The notes below the pieces were generated by a model. The model made no database searches, was not told where the DNA came from, and worked only from the letters and a program-made list of their open reading frames with translations. The position numbers and the translations under genes are program-made. DNA of 64,000 bases from Streptomyces asiaticus (GTDB taxonomy: Bacteria > Actinomycetota > Actinomycetes > Streptomycetales > Streptomycetaceae): positions 248,001 through 312,000 of the forward strand of contig NZ_JAGSHX010000001.1 in assembly GCF_018138715.1 (NCBI RefSeq). Direction: 5' to 3'. Shown here in pieces: positions 56,457-64,000 of this stretch; position 1 is the first letter of the stretch; each line of letters begins with the position of its first letter.

Positions 56457-56801
56457 ATGGGCACCCGCACCGTCCAAGCCGCGGCAGTCATCGCCATCAC
56501 CCTGCTCCTGACCGGCTGTTCCACCGGCGGTGACGTGCGTGACAAGAGCACCCCGAGCGGCACCCCGGCCGCCGCCGAGAAGGCCGAGACCACCCGGGCC
56601 TGTGTCGATGCCATCGCCGACCGGGCCGCCGCCCACAAGGGCGGAGCCGTCCGCTCCCACCCCGCCCCCGCACCCTGCGCCCGGCTGTCGGACGCCGACT
56701 ATCTGGACGCCTATATGAAGGGCCTCGAGCAGGCGCACAGCGCCGCCCGGAAGACCTCTCAGGGGGAGACCGGCAAGGCGGCCGACGGCGGGGGAAGCTG
56801 A
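56457..56801 (+). CDS. Small lipoprotein of unknown function
   Basis: 114 residues, ATG at 56457 with GGGAG upstream. The lipobox LLTGC (Cys21) follows a hydrophobic helix, so the protein should be lipid-anchored on the outer face of the membrane. The mature part is Ala/Lys-rich with two further Cys (TRACVDAIAD and APCARLSDADYLDAY) that could pair. No family was recognised. Its last 43 bases overlap, tail to tail, the end of the pentapeptide-repeat gene. Confidence 0.75.
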   Translation: MGTRTVQAAAVIAITLLLTGCSTGGDVRDKSTPSGTPAAAEKAETTRACVDAIADRAAAHKGGAVRSHPAPAPCARLSDADYLDAYMKGLEQAHSAARKTSQGETGKAADGGGS

Positions 56802-57466
56802 CCCGAGGCCCGGTCCGCCGCCCGGTCCAGATGGTCGGCGCAGGAGACCCGTGCGCTCGACCGGGAGCCGTCCGGGCAGAGGACGTTCTCCCAACTCGTG
56901 GTCGAGATATCGGCATCCCGCAGCCGCGCGCCGCGGAGATCGGAGTCGGACACCGTGGCTCCGGCCAGATCGGCGCTGCTCAGATCCGCTCCGTTGAGGC
57001 CGACATGGGTGAGGGAGGCCGCCCGCAGATACACGTCGTCCAGCCGTGCGCCCTCGAAGCTGACATCGGTGAGCAGACCCCTGCCGAGCCTGGCGCCGCG
57101 CAGATCGGCGCCGCGCAGATCGACCTGCGAGAGGGTGGCGGAGGTGAGGTCCGCCCGCCGGAGGTCGGCGCCGCGCAGATCGACGTTCTCCAGCGACACC
57201 GCGGCCAGCCGTGCCGCGTAGAGATTGCCGCGCCGCAGATTGGCCTCGGACACCAGTCCGGTCAGCGTGGACCGTTCGAGATTCACGCACCGCAGCTTCT
57301 TCTGCCACAGGTCGCCACCGGCCACGGTGCGACTGGAGAGATCCCTGCCCGTGCGGCCGGAACAGCTCCGGCCATGGGCGTCGTCCTTCCCGCACCCGGC
57401 GAGCAGGGCCGAGGACAGGGCGGTCACGAGGAGGCAGGAGAGCGAGCGGGGCCACCGCGTGGTCAT
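56759..57466 (-). CDS. Pentapeptide-repeat lipoprotein
   Basis: About 235 residues from the ATG at 57466; ATG 57478 and GTG 57481 are possible alternatives and no clear ribosome-binding site decides. Signal peptide with lipobox LLAGC (Cys25). From about residue 50 to 190 there is a run of pentapeptide repeats of the A(D/N)LxxA type (LRGADLRRADLTSATL, DLRGADLRGARL), which form a right-handed beta helix. The tail has WENVLCPDGSRS and two Cys. It starts only about 20 bases after the ferritin-like gene and is probably co-transcribed with it. Its function is unknown; an exported structural or protein-binding role is likely. Confidence 0.85.
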   Translation of the reverse strand: MTTRWPRSLSCLLVTALSSALLAGCGKDDAHGRSCSGRTGRDLSSRTVAGGDLWQKKLRCVNLERSTLTGLVSEANLRRGNLYAARLAAVSLENVDLRGADLRRADLTSATLSQVDLRGADLRGARLGRGLLTDVSFEGARLDDVYLRAASLTHVGLNGADLSSADLAGATVSDSDLRGARLRDADISTTSWENVLCPDGSRSSARVSCADHLDRAADRASGQLPPPSAALPVSP

Positions 57467-57486
57467 GGGCCGACCCATCACGGATG

Positions 57487-58020
57487 TCAGACGCCGATCA
57501 GATCCACCAGATCGTCGGCGTGCTCCTCCTCTTCCTCCAGGATCGACTCCATCAGCCGGCGGGTGGTCGGGTCGTGTTCGCCCAGCCAGCGGATGATCTC
57601 CTGATAGCTGATGATCACGATGCGCTCGGCGAGCAGATTGTGCTCCAGCATCGCCTTGAGGTCATTGTCGGCCGGGGTGGTGTAGTCGGTGTGGGCGCGC
57701 TGGGTCAGCGAGGCGGGGTCGAAGTCGGGGTCGCCGCCGAGCTGCGAGACGCGTTCCGCGGCGCGCAGCGCGTGCTGCATCTCCTCCTTCGCGTGCTCGG
57801 TGAACTCCGAGGACACTTGGGCGCGGTCGATGCCGCTGGCCGAGATGGCGTGGCGGGTGTAGCGCAGCCAGCACACCACCTCGGTCGCGATGACGTCGTT
57901 GAGGATGCCGATGACCCGGTTCTTGTCCAGACCGTAGGCGTCCGTCACCGGGCCCGCCGCCATCTTCCGGCGGGCGTCGTCGCGGATCCTGGTCACGTCC
58001 AGTACGAAGTCGTCGCTCAT
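57487..58020 (-). CDS. Ferritin-like (bacterioferritin-type) protein
   Basis: 177 residues, a four-helix ferritin-like domain. Likely diiron ligands: Glu in ATEVVCWLRY, EHAKEEMQHA (ExxH), Glu in LLAERIVI and EEEEHADDL (ExxH). The family stores or detoxifies iron, or acts as a Dps-like protectant. The ATG complement ends at 58020, with GAGAGG upstream. It leads a probable two-gene unit with the pentapeptide-repeat lipoprotein. The 159 bases upstream, to the nuclease gene, show nothing I can name. Confidence 0.85.
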   Translation of the reverse strand: MSDDFVLDVTRIRDDARRKMAAGPVTDAYGLDKNRVIGILNDVIATEVVCWLRYTRHAISASGIDRAQVSSEFTEHAKEEMQHALRAAERVSQLGGDPDFDPASLTQRAHTDYTTPADNDLKAMLEHNLLAERIVIISYQEIIRWLGEHDPTTRRLMESILEEEEEHADDLVDLIGV

Positions 58021-58179
58021 CGGTGCCCTCTCTGCTCTCCTCGGCTTTGGGCGAGTGGTTCCCCGCCGGGGCCCGGAGGGGAGCGGGCGGAACGGGAAGA
58101 TGACTGGATCGCCGCACAGCGCCAGCCGATCGGCGGTATCCGGTGCCGGTGCGGCGTCAGACGCGTTTGGCGGACGAGG

Positions 58180-59064
58180 TCATGCGGCGTCCACGGTGAT
58201 GTCGTCGTAGGACTCCAGGCGGGTCCAGCGGGGTGCGGCGCGCCTTCCGGCGGTCAGCCGGTCGGCCGCCGGGAGCGGGCCCAGGTCCAGGGCGGTGAGG
58301 CGGGCGATGTCGGAGACCGGCACCTGGAAGGTGCGGAACGCCCCGAGCGGGGGAGGGTCTCCGGCCCGCGCGGCCTCCGCCATGACCCGGGCGGCGGCGT
58401 CCCGGCTGAGGTCGGGGCTCTGGTCGAGCACATAGGCGGTGGACGCCAGCTCCCCGTCCTGGAGGAACGCGGCGACCTTCCAGAACCGGAGCGGCACCTG
58501 GATGCCCCGGTAGGGCGGATCGGAGTTCTCGAGCACGGGCCCGGTGAACACCGTCAGCTTCCTGTGGAACTCCTCGGCGTGGTCCAGCAGGAAGTTCTCC
58601 AGCCCCTGCCAGAGCTGCTTGCCCTGGTTGAAGACGTTCATCTGGGGAGCGGCGTTGGTGTAGTGGAAGGTGTCGTCGTTCGCCATGGACGCGTTCGGAC
58701 CCCATACGGGATCGAGGCGGCGGACCAGATGTCCCTTGTCCAGCGGGTTGTCCCGGTAGACGGGGGCACCGGCCTGCTGGGCCTCGGGCAGGCGGGGGTC
58801 GAAGCGCCATTCGTCCTTGCGCTCCACATCGACCAGGTGCGCGCCGTCGATCGTGACGGCCGTCGCCGCGGCCAGCCGGCGGTCCGGGCGGAAGACGACG
58901 CTGAAGTTGGTGTAGGGCAGGACGGTCGTCTCGGTATCGGGGCCGGTCGGCCGGGGCAGCGGCAGGGAGGGGCCCAGGAAGCGCTCGTCGTAGCCCTTGC
59001 GGTCCACCAGGGACGCCGGGCTCGCGGTCTCCGCGTTCTGCGGGGGATCGGGGGGAGTGGCCAT
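58180..59064 (-). CDS. DNA/RNA non-specific endonuclease (NUC1 family)
   Basis: 294 residues. The active-site motif appears as NPLDKGHLVRR (DRGH-type, His general base), followed by the metal-binding Asn region TNAAPQMNVFNQGKQLWQGLEN, both diagnostic for the Serratia-nuclease/EndoG superfamily. NFSVVFRPDRRLAAATAV and LTVFTGPVL also fit. The ATG at 59064 was chosen because it is the nearest start to the conserved part; GTG at 59094 is an alternative, and neither has a strong ribosome-binding site. No signal peptide is evident, which is unusual for this mostly secreted family. No immunity gene is adjacent. Confidence 0.85.
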   Translation of the reverse strand: MATPPDPPQNAETASPASLVDRKGYDERFLGPSLPLPRPTGPDTETTVLPYTNFSVVFRPDRRLAAATAVTIDGAHLVDVERKDEWRFDPRLPEAQQAGAPVYRDNPLDKGHLVRRLDPVWGPNASMANDDTFHYTNAAPQMNVFNQGKQLWQGLENFLLDHAEEFHRKLTVFTGPVLENSDPPYRGIQVPLRFWKVAAFLQDGELASTAYVLDQSPDLSRDAAARVMAEAARAGDPPPLGAFRTFQVPVSDIARLTALDLGPLPAADRLTAGRRAAPRWTRLESYDDITVDAA

Positions 59065-59215
59065 GCCGTTGTCGGTACCGTGCCGCCCGATCACATAATC
59101 GGACTGGACCTCTCATCCCGCCCGTATGGTCGAGCGGACTCGCTCCACCAGGCCGCATCACGGCGGCAGGACCGCGCCCCTGCCAAGGCGCGGCCGAACA
59201 GCGCCCCTACGAGCT

Positions 59216-59250
59216 CGGCGCCGGCCAGGTGGGAAACCTGGCCGACGCCG
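59216..59250 (-). terminator. Terminator of the molybdenum hydroxylase operon
   Basis: 15-bp arms at 59216-59230 and 59236-59250 with one mismatch and a 5-nt loop; the inner 8 bp (GGCCAGGT/ACCTGGCC) are perfect. It lies 20 bases beyond the operon's last stop codon, on its transcribed side. The rest of the 206-bp gap shows nothing else. Confidence 0.7.
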
Positions 59251-59270
59251 AGCACTCGACGGTGAGAGGG

Positions 59271-61421
59271 TCAGCCCGCGTGGCCGGGCTCCGGCGCGTT
59301 CGTCCCCGCCGACAGGACCCGGTCCGGGCGGATCGGCAGGTTGTGGTGGCGGACGCCGGTGGCGTGCCACACCGCGTTGGAGATCGCCGCCGCGGCCCCC
59401 ACGATGCCGACCTCGCCGACGCCCTTGATGCCGACCGGGTCGTCCGGGTCCGGGTCGTCCACCCAGTCCGCCTCGACGACCGGCACATCGGCGTTGGCGG
59501 CGAAGTGATAGCCCGCGAGGTCGGGGGAGACGAGGCCGCCCGAGGCCCGGTCCCTGACCGCCTCCTCGTGCAGCGCCATGGAAATGCCCCAGATCATTCC
59601 GCCGACGAGCTGGTTGCGCGCGGTCAGCGGGTTGACGATCCGGCCTGCCGCGAAGATGCCGAGCATCCGCCGCACCCGGACCTCTCCGCTGGTGACGTCC
59701 ACGGCCACCTCGGCGAACTGCGCTCCGAAGGAGTGCCGTTCCTTCTGGGCCAGGGCGCCGATGGCCTCGGTGGTGTCGGACCGCGCGGTGATCCCCTCGG
59801 GCGGGATGTCGCCGCCCAGGGCCAGCCGCTCGCGCAGTTCGCTCACCGCGATCGCCACCGCCCACGCCCAGGAGCGCGTGCCCATCGAGCCACCGGCGAG
59901 CATCGCCGGGCCGAGGTCACTGTCCGCCATGACCACCCGGACCCGCTCCGGATCCACCGCCAGCGCGTCCGCGGCGACCAGGTTGATGGCGGTCCGGGCG
60001 CCGGTGCCGATGTCCGCCGCGTTGATGCGCACGGTGAAGGTGCCGTCCGCCTCCGCCGTCACGGCCGCCGTGGACGGTCCGGCGCCGGAGTGGAAGCTGG
60101 CCGCCGCCATACCGGTCCCGAGCAGCCACCGCCCCTCGCGGCGCACCCCCGGACGGGGGTCTCGGTCGGCCCAGCCGAACCTGCGGGCGCCCTCCTCGTA
60201 GCAGGCGACCAGATTGCGGCTGCTGAACGGCAGGCCCGAGACCGGGCCCCGGTCGGGCTCGTTGCGGACGCGCAGCTCGATCGGGTCGATGCCGGTCTTC
60301 TCGGCGAGCTCGTCCATGGCGCACTCCAGCGCGAACGAGCCCGGTGCCTCGCCGGGCGCGCGCATGAAGGTCGGGCTCGGCACATCGAGCCGTACGACGC
60401 GGTCGCTGGTGTAGTGCGCGTCGGCGTCGTACATCACGCGGGCCACCGTGGCGCTCCGCTCGATGAACTCGTGGACGGTCGACGTGACGCACTCGGACCG
60501 GTGGTCCAGCACCCGCAGCCGCCCCGACTCATCGGCGCCGAGCCTGACCCGCTGCGCGGTGGGGCTGCGGTAGCCGATCGTCGAGAACATCTGGCGGCGG
60601 GTCATGACGACGCGCACCGGGCGCTGGAGAACGGTCGCGGCCATGGCGGCGGCCACCTGGTGCGGGCGGGTGGTCTTGGAGCCGAAGCCGCCGCCGACGT
60701 GCTCGGACCGCACCCGCACCGACTCCGCGTCGAGGGAGAAGATCTGCGCGAGCTCGGCGGCCACCATCGTGCTGCCCTGGTTGGAGTCGAAGACCTCCAG
60801 CCGGCCGCCGTCCCAGTGGGCCGTCGCCGCGTGCGGCTCCATGGGGTTGTGGTGCTCTTCCGGGGTGGTGTACTCGGAGTCCACGACGAAGGCGGACGCG
60901 GCCAGTTCGGCCTCGACGTCCCCCTTCGACGTCACCGCCGGCCCGAAGGGCGAATCCGCAGGGGTGTACATGTCCGGGTGTCCGGCGGCGAAGCCGATGT
61001 CGTGCGGCTCCTGCTCGTACCGGACGACCAGCGCTTCCGCGGCCTCCCTGGCCTGCTCGGGCCGCTCGGCGAGGACCAGCGCCACCGGCCAGCCCATGAA
61101 GGGGACACGGTCGTGCTGGAAGACCCCGAGGATCGGGTCGGGCTTCCCGATCATGCCCATGTAGTCCAGGTTGACCCGCGGGGCGTTTTCGTGGTGGATG
61201 ACCGCGAGGACACCGGGCATGGCGAGCACCGGCTCGGACTCGACCGCGCTGACGCGGCCGCGGGCCACGGTGGACAGCACCATCCAGCCGTGGGCGAGGT
61301 CGGGCAGGGGGATGTCGCCCGCGTAGCGGGCCGCTCCGGTGACCTTCTCCCGGCCCTCCACGCGGGTGCGCGCGGTGCCGAAGGCGCCCGTCGTCGTGGT
61401 GGTTCCGGTCGTCGTGGTCAT
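59271..61421 (-). CDS. Molybdenum hydroxylase, molybdopterin-binding subunit
   Basis: 716 residues, xanthine dehydrogenase/aldehyde oxidase large-subunit family. Seen: RVEGREKVTGAARYAGDI at the start; HHNPMEPHAATAHW; GGGFGSKTTRPH (molybdopterin loop); FMRAPGEAPGSFALECAMDELA; and the catalytic Glu region IKGVGEVGIVGAAAAISNAV. It is the third gene of a three-gene operon, overlapping the FAD-subunit gene by ATGA. With its partners it resembles PaoABC (YagTSR)-type aldehyde oxidases; the substrate is probably an aldehyde or N-heterocycle. No XdhC/PaoD-like maturation factor is visible in the window. Confidence 0.93.
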   Translation of the reverse strand: MTTTTGTTTTTGAFGTARTRVEGREKVTGAARYAGDIPLPDLAHGWMVLSTVARGRVSAVESEPVLAMPGVLAVIHHENAPRVNLDYMGMIGKPDPILGVFQHDRVPFMGWPVALVLAERPEQAREAAEALVVRYEQEPHDIGFAAGHPDMYTPADSPFGPAVTSKGDVEAELAASAFVVDSEYTTPEEHHNPMEPHAATAHWDGGRLEVFDSNQGSTMVAAELAQIFSLDAESVRVRSEHVGGGFGSKTTRPHQVAAAMAATVLQRPVRVVMTRRQMFSTIGYRSPTAQRVRLGADESGRLRVLDHRSECVTSTVHEFIERSATVARVMYDADAHYTSDRVVRLDVPSPTFMRAPGEAPGSFALECAMDELAEKTGIDPIELRVRNEPDRGPVSGLPFSSRNLVACYEEGARRFGWADRDPRPGVRREGRWLLGTGMAAASFHSGAGPSTAAVTAEADGTFTVRINAADIGTGARTAINLVAADALAVDPERVRVVMADSDLGPAMLAGGSMGTRSWAWAVAIAVSELRERLALGGDIPPEGITARSDTTEAIGALAQKERHSFGAQFAEVAVDVTSGEVRVRRMLGIFAAGRIVNPLTARNQLVGGMIWGISMALHEEAVRDRASGGLVSPDLAGYHFAANADVPVVEADWVDDPDPDDPVGIKGVGEVGIVGAAAAISNAVWHATGVRHHNLPIRPDRVLSAGTNAPEPGHAG

Positions 61422-62410
61422 CGGGCGGCCTCCTCGGTGAGTTCGGTCAGCAGGGCCACGACGAGGTTGCGCATCAGCGGCACCTTGTATCCGTTGTGGG
61501 GCAGTGGATCGGCGGCGGCCAGCTCCGCGTCCGCGGCGGCGGCGAACGCCTCGGCGGTCGCCGGGCCCCCGGTCAGCGCCCGCTCGGCCGCCAGCGCCCG
61601 CCACGGCCGGGAGGCGACCGCCCCGAAGGCGAGGCGGACCTCCTGGACGATCCCGTCCCGGACCTCGAGGGCGGCGGCGATCGAACCGATCGCGAAGGCG
61701 TAGGACGCGCGCTCGCGGACCTTGCGGTAGCGGGAGTGGGCGGCCACCGGGGCCGGGGGCAGGGTGATACCGGTGATCAGCGCGCCGGACGGCAGCGCGG
61801 TCTCCAGGTGTGGGGTGTCGCCCACGGGCAGATAGAAGTCCGCGAGCGGCAACTCGCCCGGCCCGTCGGCGGTTTCGTACCGTACGACGGCGTCGAAGGC
61901 GGCGAGCGCGACCCCCATGTCCGAGGGGTGGGTGGCCACGCAGTGCTCGGAGGCGCCGAGGATCGCGTGGTTGTGGTGCTCGCCCTCGATGGCCGGGCAG
62001 CCGCTGCCGGGGAGGCGCTTGTTGCAGGGCCCGGCCACATCGGTGAAGTAGCCGCAGCGGGTGCGCTGGAGGAGGTTGCCGCCGACGGTGGCCATGTTCC
62101 GCAGCTGCCCGGACGCACCGGCCAGGACGGCCTGGGCGAGGGCCGGGTAGCGGCGCCGCACCTCGGGGTGGGCGGCGAGATCGCTGTTGGTGACGGTGGC
62201 CCCGATGCGCACGTCCCCGTCCGGCGTCACCTCGACGTGGTCCAGGGGCAGTTCGCGCACGTCGACCAGGCGTCCCGGCCGCTCGACGCCGGTCTTCATC
62301 AGATCGACCAGATTGGTGCCGCCGCCGAGGAAACGCGCGTCGGGGTCGGCGCCGAGCACGGAGACCGCCTCGGAGACCTCGAGGACCCGCTGGTAGCCGA
62401 ACTCCTTCAT
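61418..62410 (-). CDS. Molybdenum hydroxylase, FAD-binding subunit (YagS/PaoB-like)
   Basis: 330 residues of the CO dehydrogenase flavoprotein family. FAD-contacting stretches ARFLGGGTNLVDLMK and MATVGGNLLQRTRC are present. Between them and the C-terminal domain is the Cys-rich segment TRCGYFTDVAGPCNKRLPGSGC. In PaoB (YagS) the corresponding insertion holds an extra [4Fe-4S] cluster, which is established for E. coli PaoABC and inferred here. It overlaps its neighbours on both sides by ATGA, so the three subunits are translationally coupled. Confidence 0.92.
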   Translation of the reverse strand: MKEFGYQRVLEVSEAVSVLGADPDARFLGGGTNLVDLMKTGVERPGRLVDVRELPLDHVEVTPDGDVRIGATVTNSDLAAHPEVRRRYPALAQAVLAGASGQLRNMATVGGNLLQRTRCGYFTDVAGPCNKRLPGSGCPAIEGEHHNHAILGASEHCVATHPSDMGVALAAFDAVVRYETADGPGELPLADFYLPVGDTPHLETALPSGALITGITLPPAPVAAHSRYRKVRERASYAFAIGSIAAALEVRDGIVQEVRLAFGAVASRPWRALAAERALTGGPATAEAFAAAADAELAAADPLPHNGYKVPLMRNLVVALLTELTEEAAR

Positions 62411-62964
62411 GCGAGGGCCTCCTCGGTCCCGGCCGTGCGCGCCTCGGCCGCCCGCGCGACCGCCTGGACGATCGACACATAGGCGCCGCAGCGGCACAGG
62501 TTGCCGCTCATCCGCTCCCGGATCTCGTCCGGGGTGAGGGGCGGGGGCCCCGCTTCGGGGCGGACGTCGGCGGTGGCGGCGCTCGGCCAGCCCGCCGCGT
62601 GCTCCTCGATCACGGCGAGGGCGGAACAGATCTGCCCCGGGGTGCAGTAACCGCACTGGTAGCCGTCGAGGTCGAGGAACGCCTGCTGCACCGGGTGCAG
62701 CTCGTCGCCCTCGGCCACGCCCTCGATCGTGGTGACCTCACGGCCCTCGGCCGCCACCGCGAGCTGGAGACAGGAGACGGCCCGGCGGCCGTCCATCAGC
62801 ACGGTGCAGGCACCGCACTGGCCCTGGTCGCAGCCCTTCTTGGTGCCGGTGAGGTCGAGCTGCTCCCGCAGGGCGTCGAGCAGGGTGGTGCGGTGGTCGA
62901 CGGGCAGCGTGTGTTTCTCGCCGTTGATGGTCAGCGTGATGACGCTGGACGTCGATGGGGCCAT
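62407..62964 (-). CDS. Molybdenum hydroxylase, 2Fe-2S subunit
   Basis: 185 residues. The plant-type [2Fe-2S] site is GCDQGQCGACTVL plus the Cys of AVSCLQL; the second [2Fe-2S] site is QCGYCTPGQI plus LCRCG. It passes electrons from the molybdenum centre to FAD. The ATG at 62964 follows GAAGG. There is no Tat signal, in contrast to periplasmic PaoA, so the complex is probably cytoplasmic. It is the first gene of the operon and diverges from a TetR gene across 251 bases that carry two palindromic operators. Confidence 0.93.
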   Translation of the reverse strand: MAPSTSSVITLTINGEKHTLPVDHRTTLLDALREQLDLTGTKKGCDQGQCGACTVLMDGRRAVSCLQLAVAAEGREVTTIEGVAEGDELHPVQQAFLDLDGYQCGYCTPGQICSALAVIEEHAAGWPSAATADVRPEAGPPPLTPDEIRERMSGNLCRCGAYVSIVQAVARAAEARTAGTEEALA

Positions 62965-63126
62965 GATCAGCCTTCTTTCGCGGGTGTGGTGCGCGCTGAA
63001 GTCGTCCGATGGAGGGGGCCCGGGGCCTAGGGAGGGAGTCCCGAGGATATGGGATGCGGGACAATGCCGGTCGGCGCTCGGTTTCGGCCATCCACACCGG
63101 CCGTTTCAGCCGGTAAGGTGGACCTA

Positions 63127-63144
63127 AGCGGACAAGTGTCCGCT
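63127..63144. promoter_or_regulatory. TetR operator, distal copy
   Basis: AGCGGACAAGTGTCCGCT has perfect 8-bp arms (AGCGGACA/TGTCCGCT) around two bases. It lies between the divergent hydroxylase operon and the TetR gene, and its half-sites are shared with the second copy 31 bp away. Confidence 0.75.
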
Positions 63145-63157
63145 GGGTAAGAAACTT

Positions 63158-63175
63158 AGCGGACAGCTGTCCGGT
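63158..63175. promoter_or_regulatory. TetR operator, proximal copy
   Basis: AGCGGACAGCTGTCCGGT contains a perfect 14-bp palindrome (CGGACAGCTGTCCG). Centre-to-centre distance to the first copy is 31 bp, about three helical turns. It overlaps the possible GTG at 63174, which argues that translation starts later. Confidence 0.75.
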
Positions 63176-63215
63176 GAGCAAGGTTGGGGCTACGGCGGGG
63201 TCCGGAGGAGGGCGA

Positions 63216-63818
63216 GTGCGGGCAGAGAGGGACGCGCGTCTGCGCTCGGACGCGGCTGCGAACCGCGAGCGCATCCTGGAAGTGGCGCTGGCGGAGCTGA
63301 CGCGCTCGGCGGAGGTCCCGCTGAGCACCATCGCGAAGAAGGCGGGCGTCGGGCAGGGCACGCTGTACCGCCACTTCCCCAGCCGCGAGGCCCTCGTCCT
63401 GGAGATCTACCGCCATGAGATGCGGCAGGTGGCCGACACCGCGGCCGAGCTGCTGCGCACCCGAGCGCCGGATCAGGCGCTGCGGGAGTGGATGGGGCAC
63501 CTGGCCCGGTTCGCCATGGCCAAGGCCGGTCTCGCCGACGCGCTGCACAAGGCCATCAGCGCGTCCTGCGGCCAGGAGAAACCGGGGCACGGCCAGATGA
63601 CCGAGGCAGTGGCGCTCCTGCTGCGGGCCAACGAGGAGGTCGGCACCATCCGCCCGGGCGTCACCACCGACGACTTCCTGCTCGCCATCGCCGGCCTGTG
63701 GCAGATCGGCCCCGGCGAGAACGGGCAGGCACGCGCCAGACGGCTGCTGGACCTCGTCATGGACGGGCTGCGCACGGGCGCGCCCGGGGCGGAGGCGGCA
63801 GCCGACGGGGCGAGCTGA
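63216..63818 (+). CDS. TetR-family transcriptional regulator
   Basis: 200 residues from a GTG at 63216, chosen because GGAGGAGGG lies just before it; an in-frame GTG at 63174 falls inside an operator. The TetR helix-turn-helix covers residues about 10-60 (DAAANRERILEVALAELTRSAEVPLSTIAKKAGVGQGTLYRHFPSREALVLEIY), and the ligand domain shows RFAMAKAGLADALHKAIS and DDFLLAIAGLWQI. It probably represses itself and the divergent molybdenum hydroxylase operon through the twin sites at 63127-63175, responding to that enzyme's substrate. Confidence 0.92.
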   Translation: MRAERDARLRSDAAANRERILEVALAELTRSAEVPLSTIAKKAGVGQGTLYRHFPSREALVLEIYRHEMRQVADTAAELLRTRAPDQALREWMGHLARFAMAKAGLADALHKAISASCGQEKPGHGQMTEAVALLLRANEEVGTIRPGVTTDDFLLAIAGLWQIGPGENGQARARRLLDLVMDGLRTGAPGAEAAADGAS

Positions 63819-63825
63819 GCCCGGC

Positions 63826-63880
63826 CGGAGGCCCCCGCCCGGCGGCAGGGGTCCCGCCCGGCGGCGGGCGGGGGCCTCCG
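63826..63880. terminator. Bidirectional terminator between TetR and oxidoreductase genes
   Basis: 15-bp perfect arms (CGGAGGCCCCCGCCC at 63826-63840, complement at 63866-63880) separated by 25 GC-rich bases, between convergent stop codons. Confidence 0.75.
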
Positions 63881-63901
63881 TGGCGCGGGCTGTCCCGCGG
63901 A

Positions 63902-64000
63902 TCAGCCCGGGACCGGGAGCGCGGTGCGCGGCCGGGGCGGGAACCCGGCGGCGCGGTAGCACGCGTCGATCAGGGACATGGTGGTCAGCGCGTCCTCCGC
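63902..64000 (-). CDS. Gfo/Idh/MocA-type oxidoreductase, C-terminal end only
   Basis: Thirty-two residues are visible before the right edge, ending with a TGA at 63902-63904. The sequence AEDALTTMSLIDACYRAAGFPPRPR matches the usual C-terminal helix of Gfo/Idh/MocA-family NAD(P)-dependent dehydrogenases (xxDALxTMxLIDAxYRAA). The rest lies outside the window, so the family call rests on this short motif. Confidence 0.6.
   Translation of the reverse strand, partial: AEDALTTMSLIDACYRAAGFPPRPRTALPVPG

Noticed and set aside
57100..57185. Regularly spaced GCGCAGATCG repeats that resemble a short CRISPR array
   Set aside because: The spacing follows codons of the A(D/N)LRGA pentapeptide repeats, there are no unique spacers and no cas genes.
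63174..63215. Upstream GTG start for the last TetR gene
   Set aside because: It lies inside the proximal operator palindrome, whereas GTG 63216 has a strong GGAGGAGGG just upstream.

Overview
The window is very GC-rich, with the strong third-position G/C bias, GTG starts and hairpin-only terminators of an actinomycete. The gene content (modular type I PKS, a CebR-type operator, a Cip1-like secreted protein, DUF3616, HxlR/TetR/GntR regulators) points to Streptomyces or a close relative. No rRNA, tRNA, CRISPR or insertion sequence was recognised.

Positions 1-43151 hold five co-directional type I polyketide synthase (PKS) genes, the first cut by the window edge. In order they are: a partial DH-ER-KR-ACP module; a two-module gene; a three-module gene; a one-module gene ending in a thioesterase (TE); and, after a strong terminator hairpin, a gene that begins with an ACP and carries one fully reducing module. 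Each of the first four genes is connected to the next by matching class-1 docking sequences. The fifth has no N-terminal docking helix, and its C-terminal tail is of a different type, so it most likely starts the chain and passes it to a subunit outside the window. Downstream, a short acyl-AMP ligase and a discrete FabD/VinK-like acyltransferase overlap by ATGA and probably load the starter acid onto that N-terminal ACP. If the proteins act in gene order, the chain end would be a 2,4-dimethyl-2,4-dienoyl unit carrying oxygens at C7, C9, C11 and C13 and methyls at C8 and C12.

The most unusual feature is in the TE gene. The terminal module has two ketoreductases (KRs), and the second, an intact A-type KR with its structural half, is inserted inside the C-terminal part of the first, a B-type KR. 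The first KR has damaged cofactor-binding motifs. Long exact repeats between modules show recent recombination within the cluster.

The PKS cluster appears to end near 45.7 kb. Next come a decayed TetR/alpha-beta hydrolase pair, then ordinary chromosomal genes: HxlR regulator and RidA; a Cip1-like secreted protein under a perfect CebR-type operator; a DUF3616 secreted protein; a YeeE/YedE sulfur transporter preceded by a Cys-containing leader peptide; a GntR regulator divergent from a nitrilase/amino-acid permease pair; an AraC-GyrI regulator; two lipoproteins; a ferritin-like protein; a NUC1-type nuclease; and a PaoABC-like molybdenum hydroxylase operon divergent from a TetR gene with twin palindromic operators. 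A Gfo/Idh/MocA-like gene is cut by the right edge.
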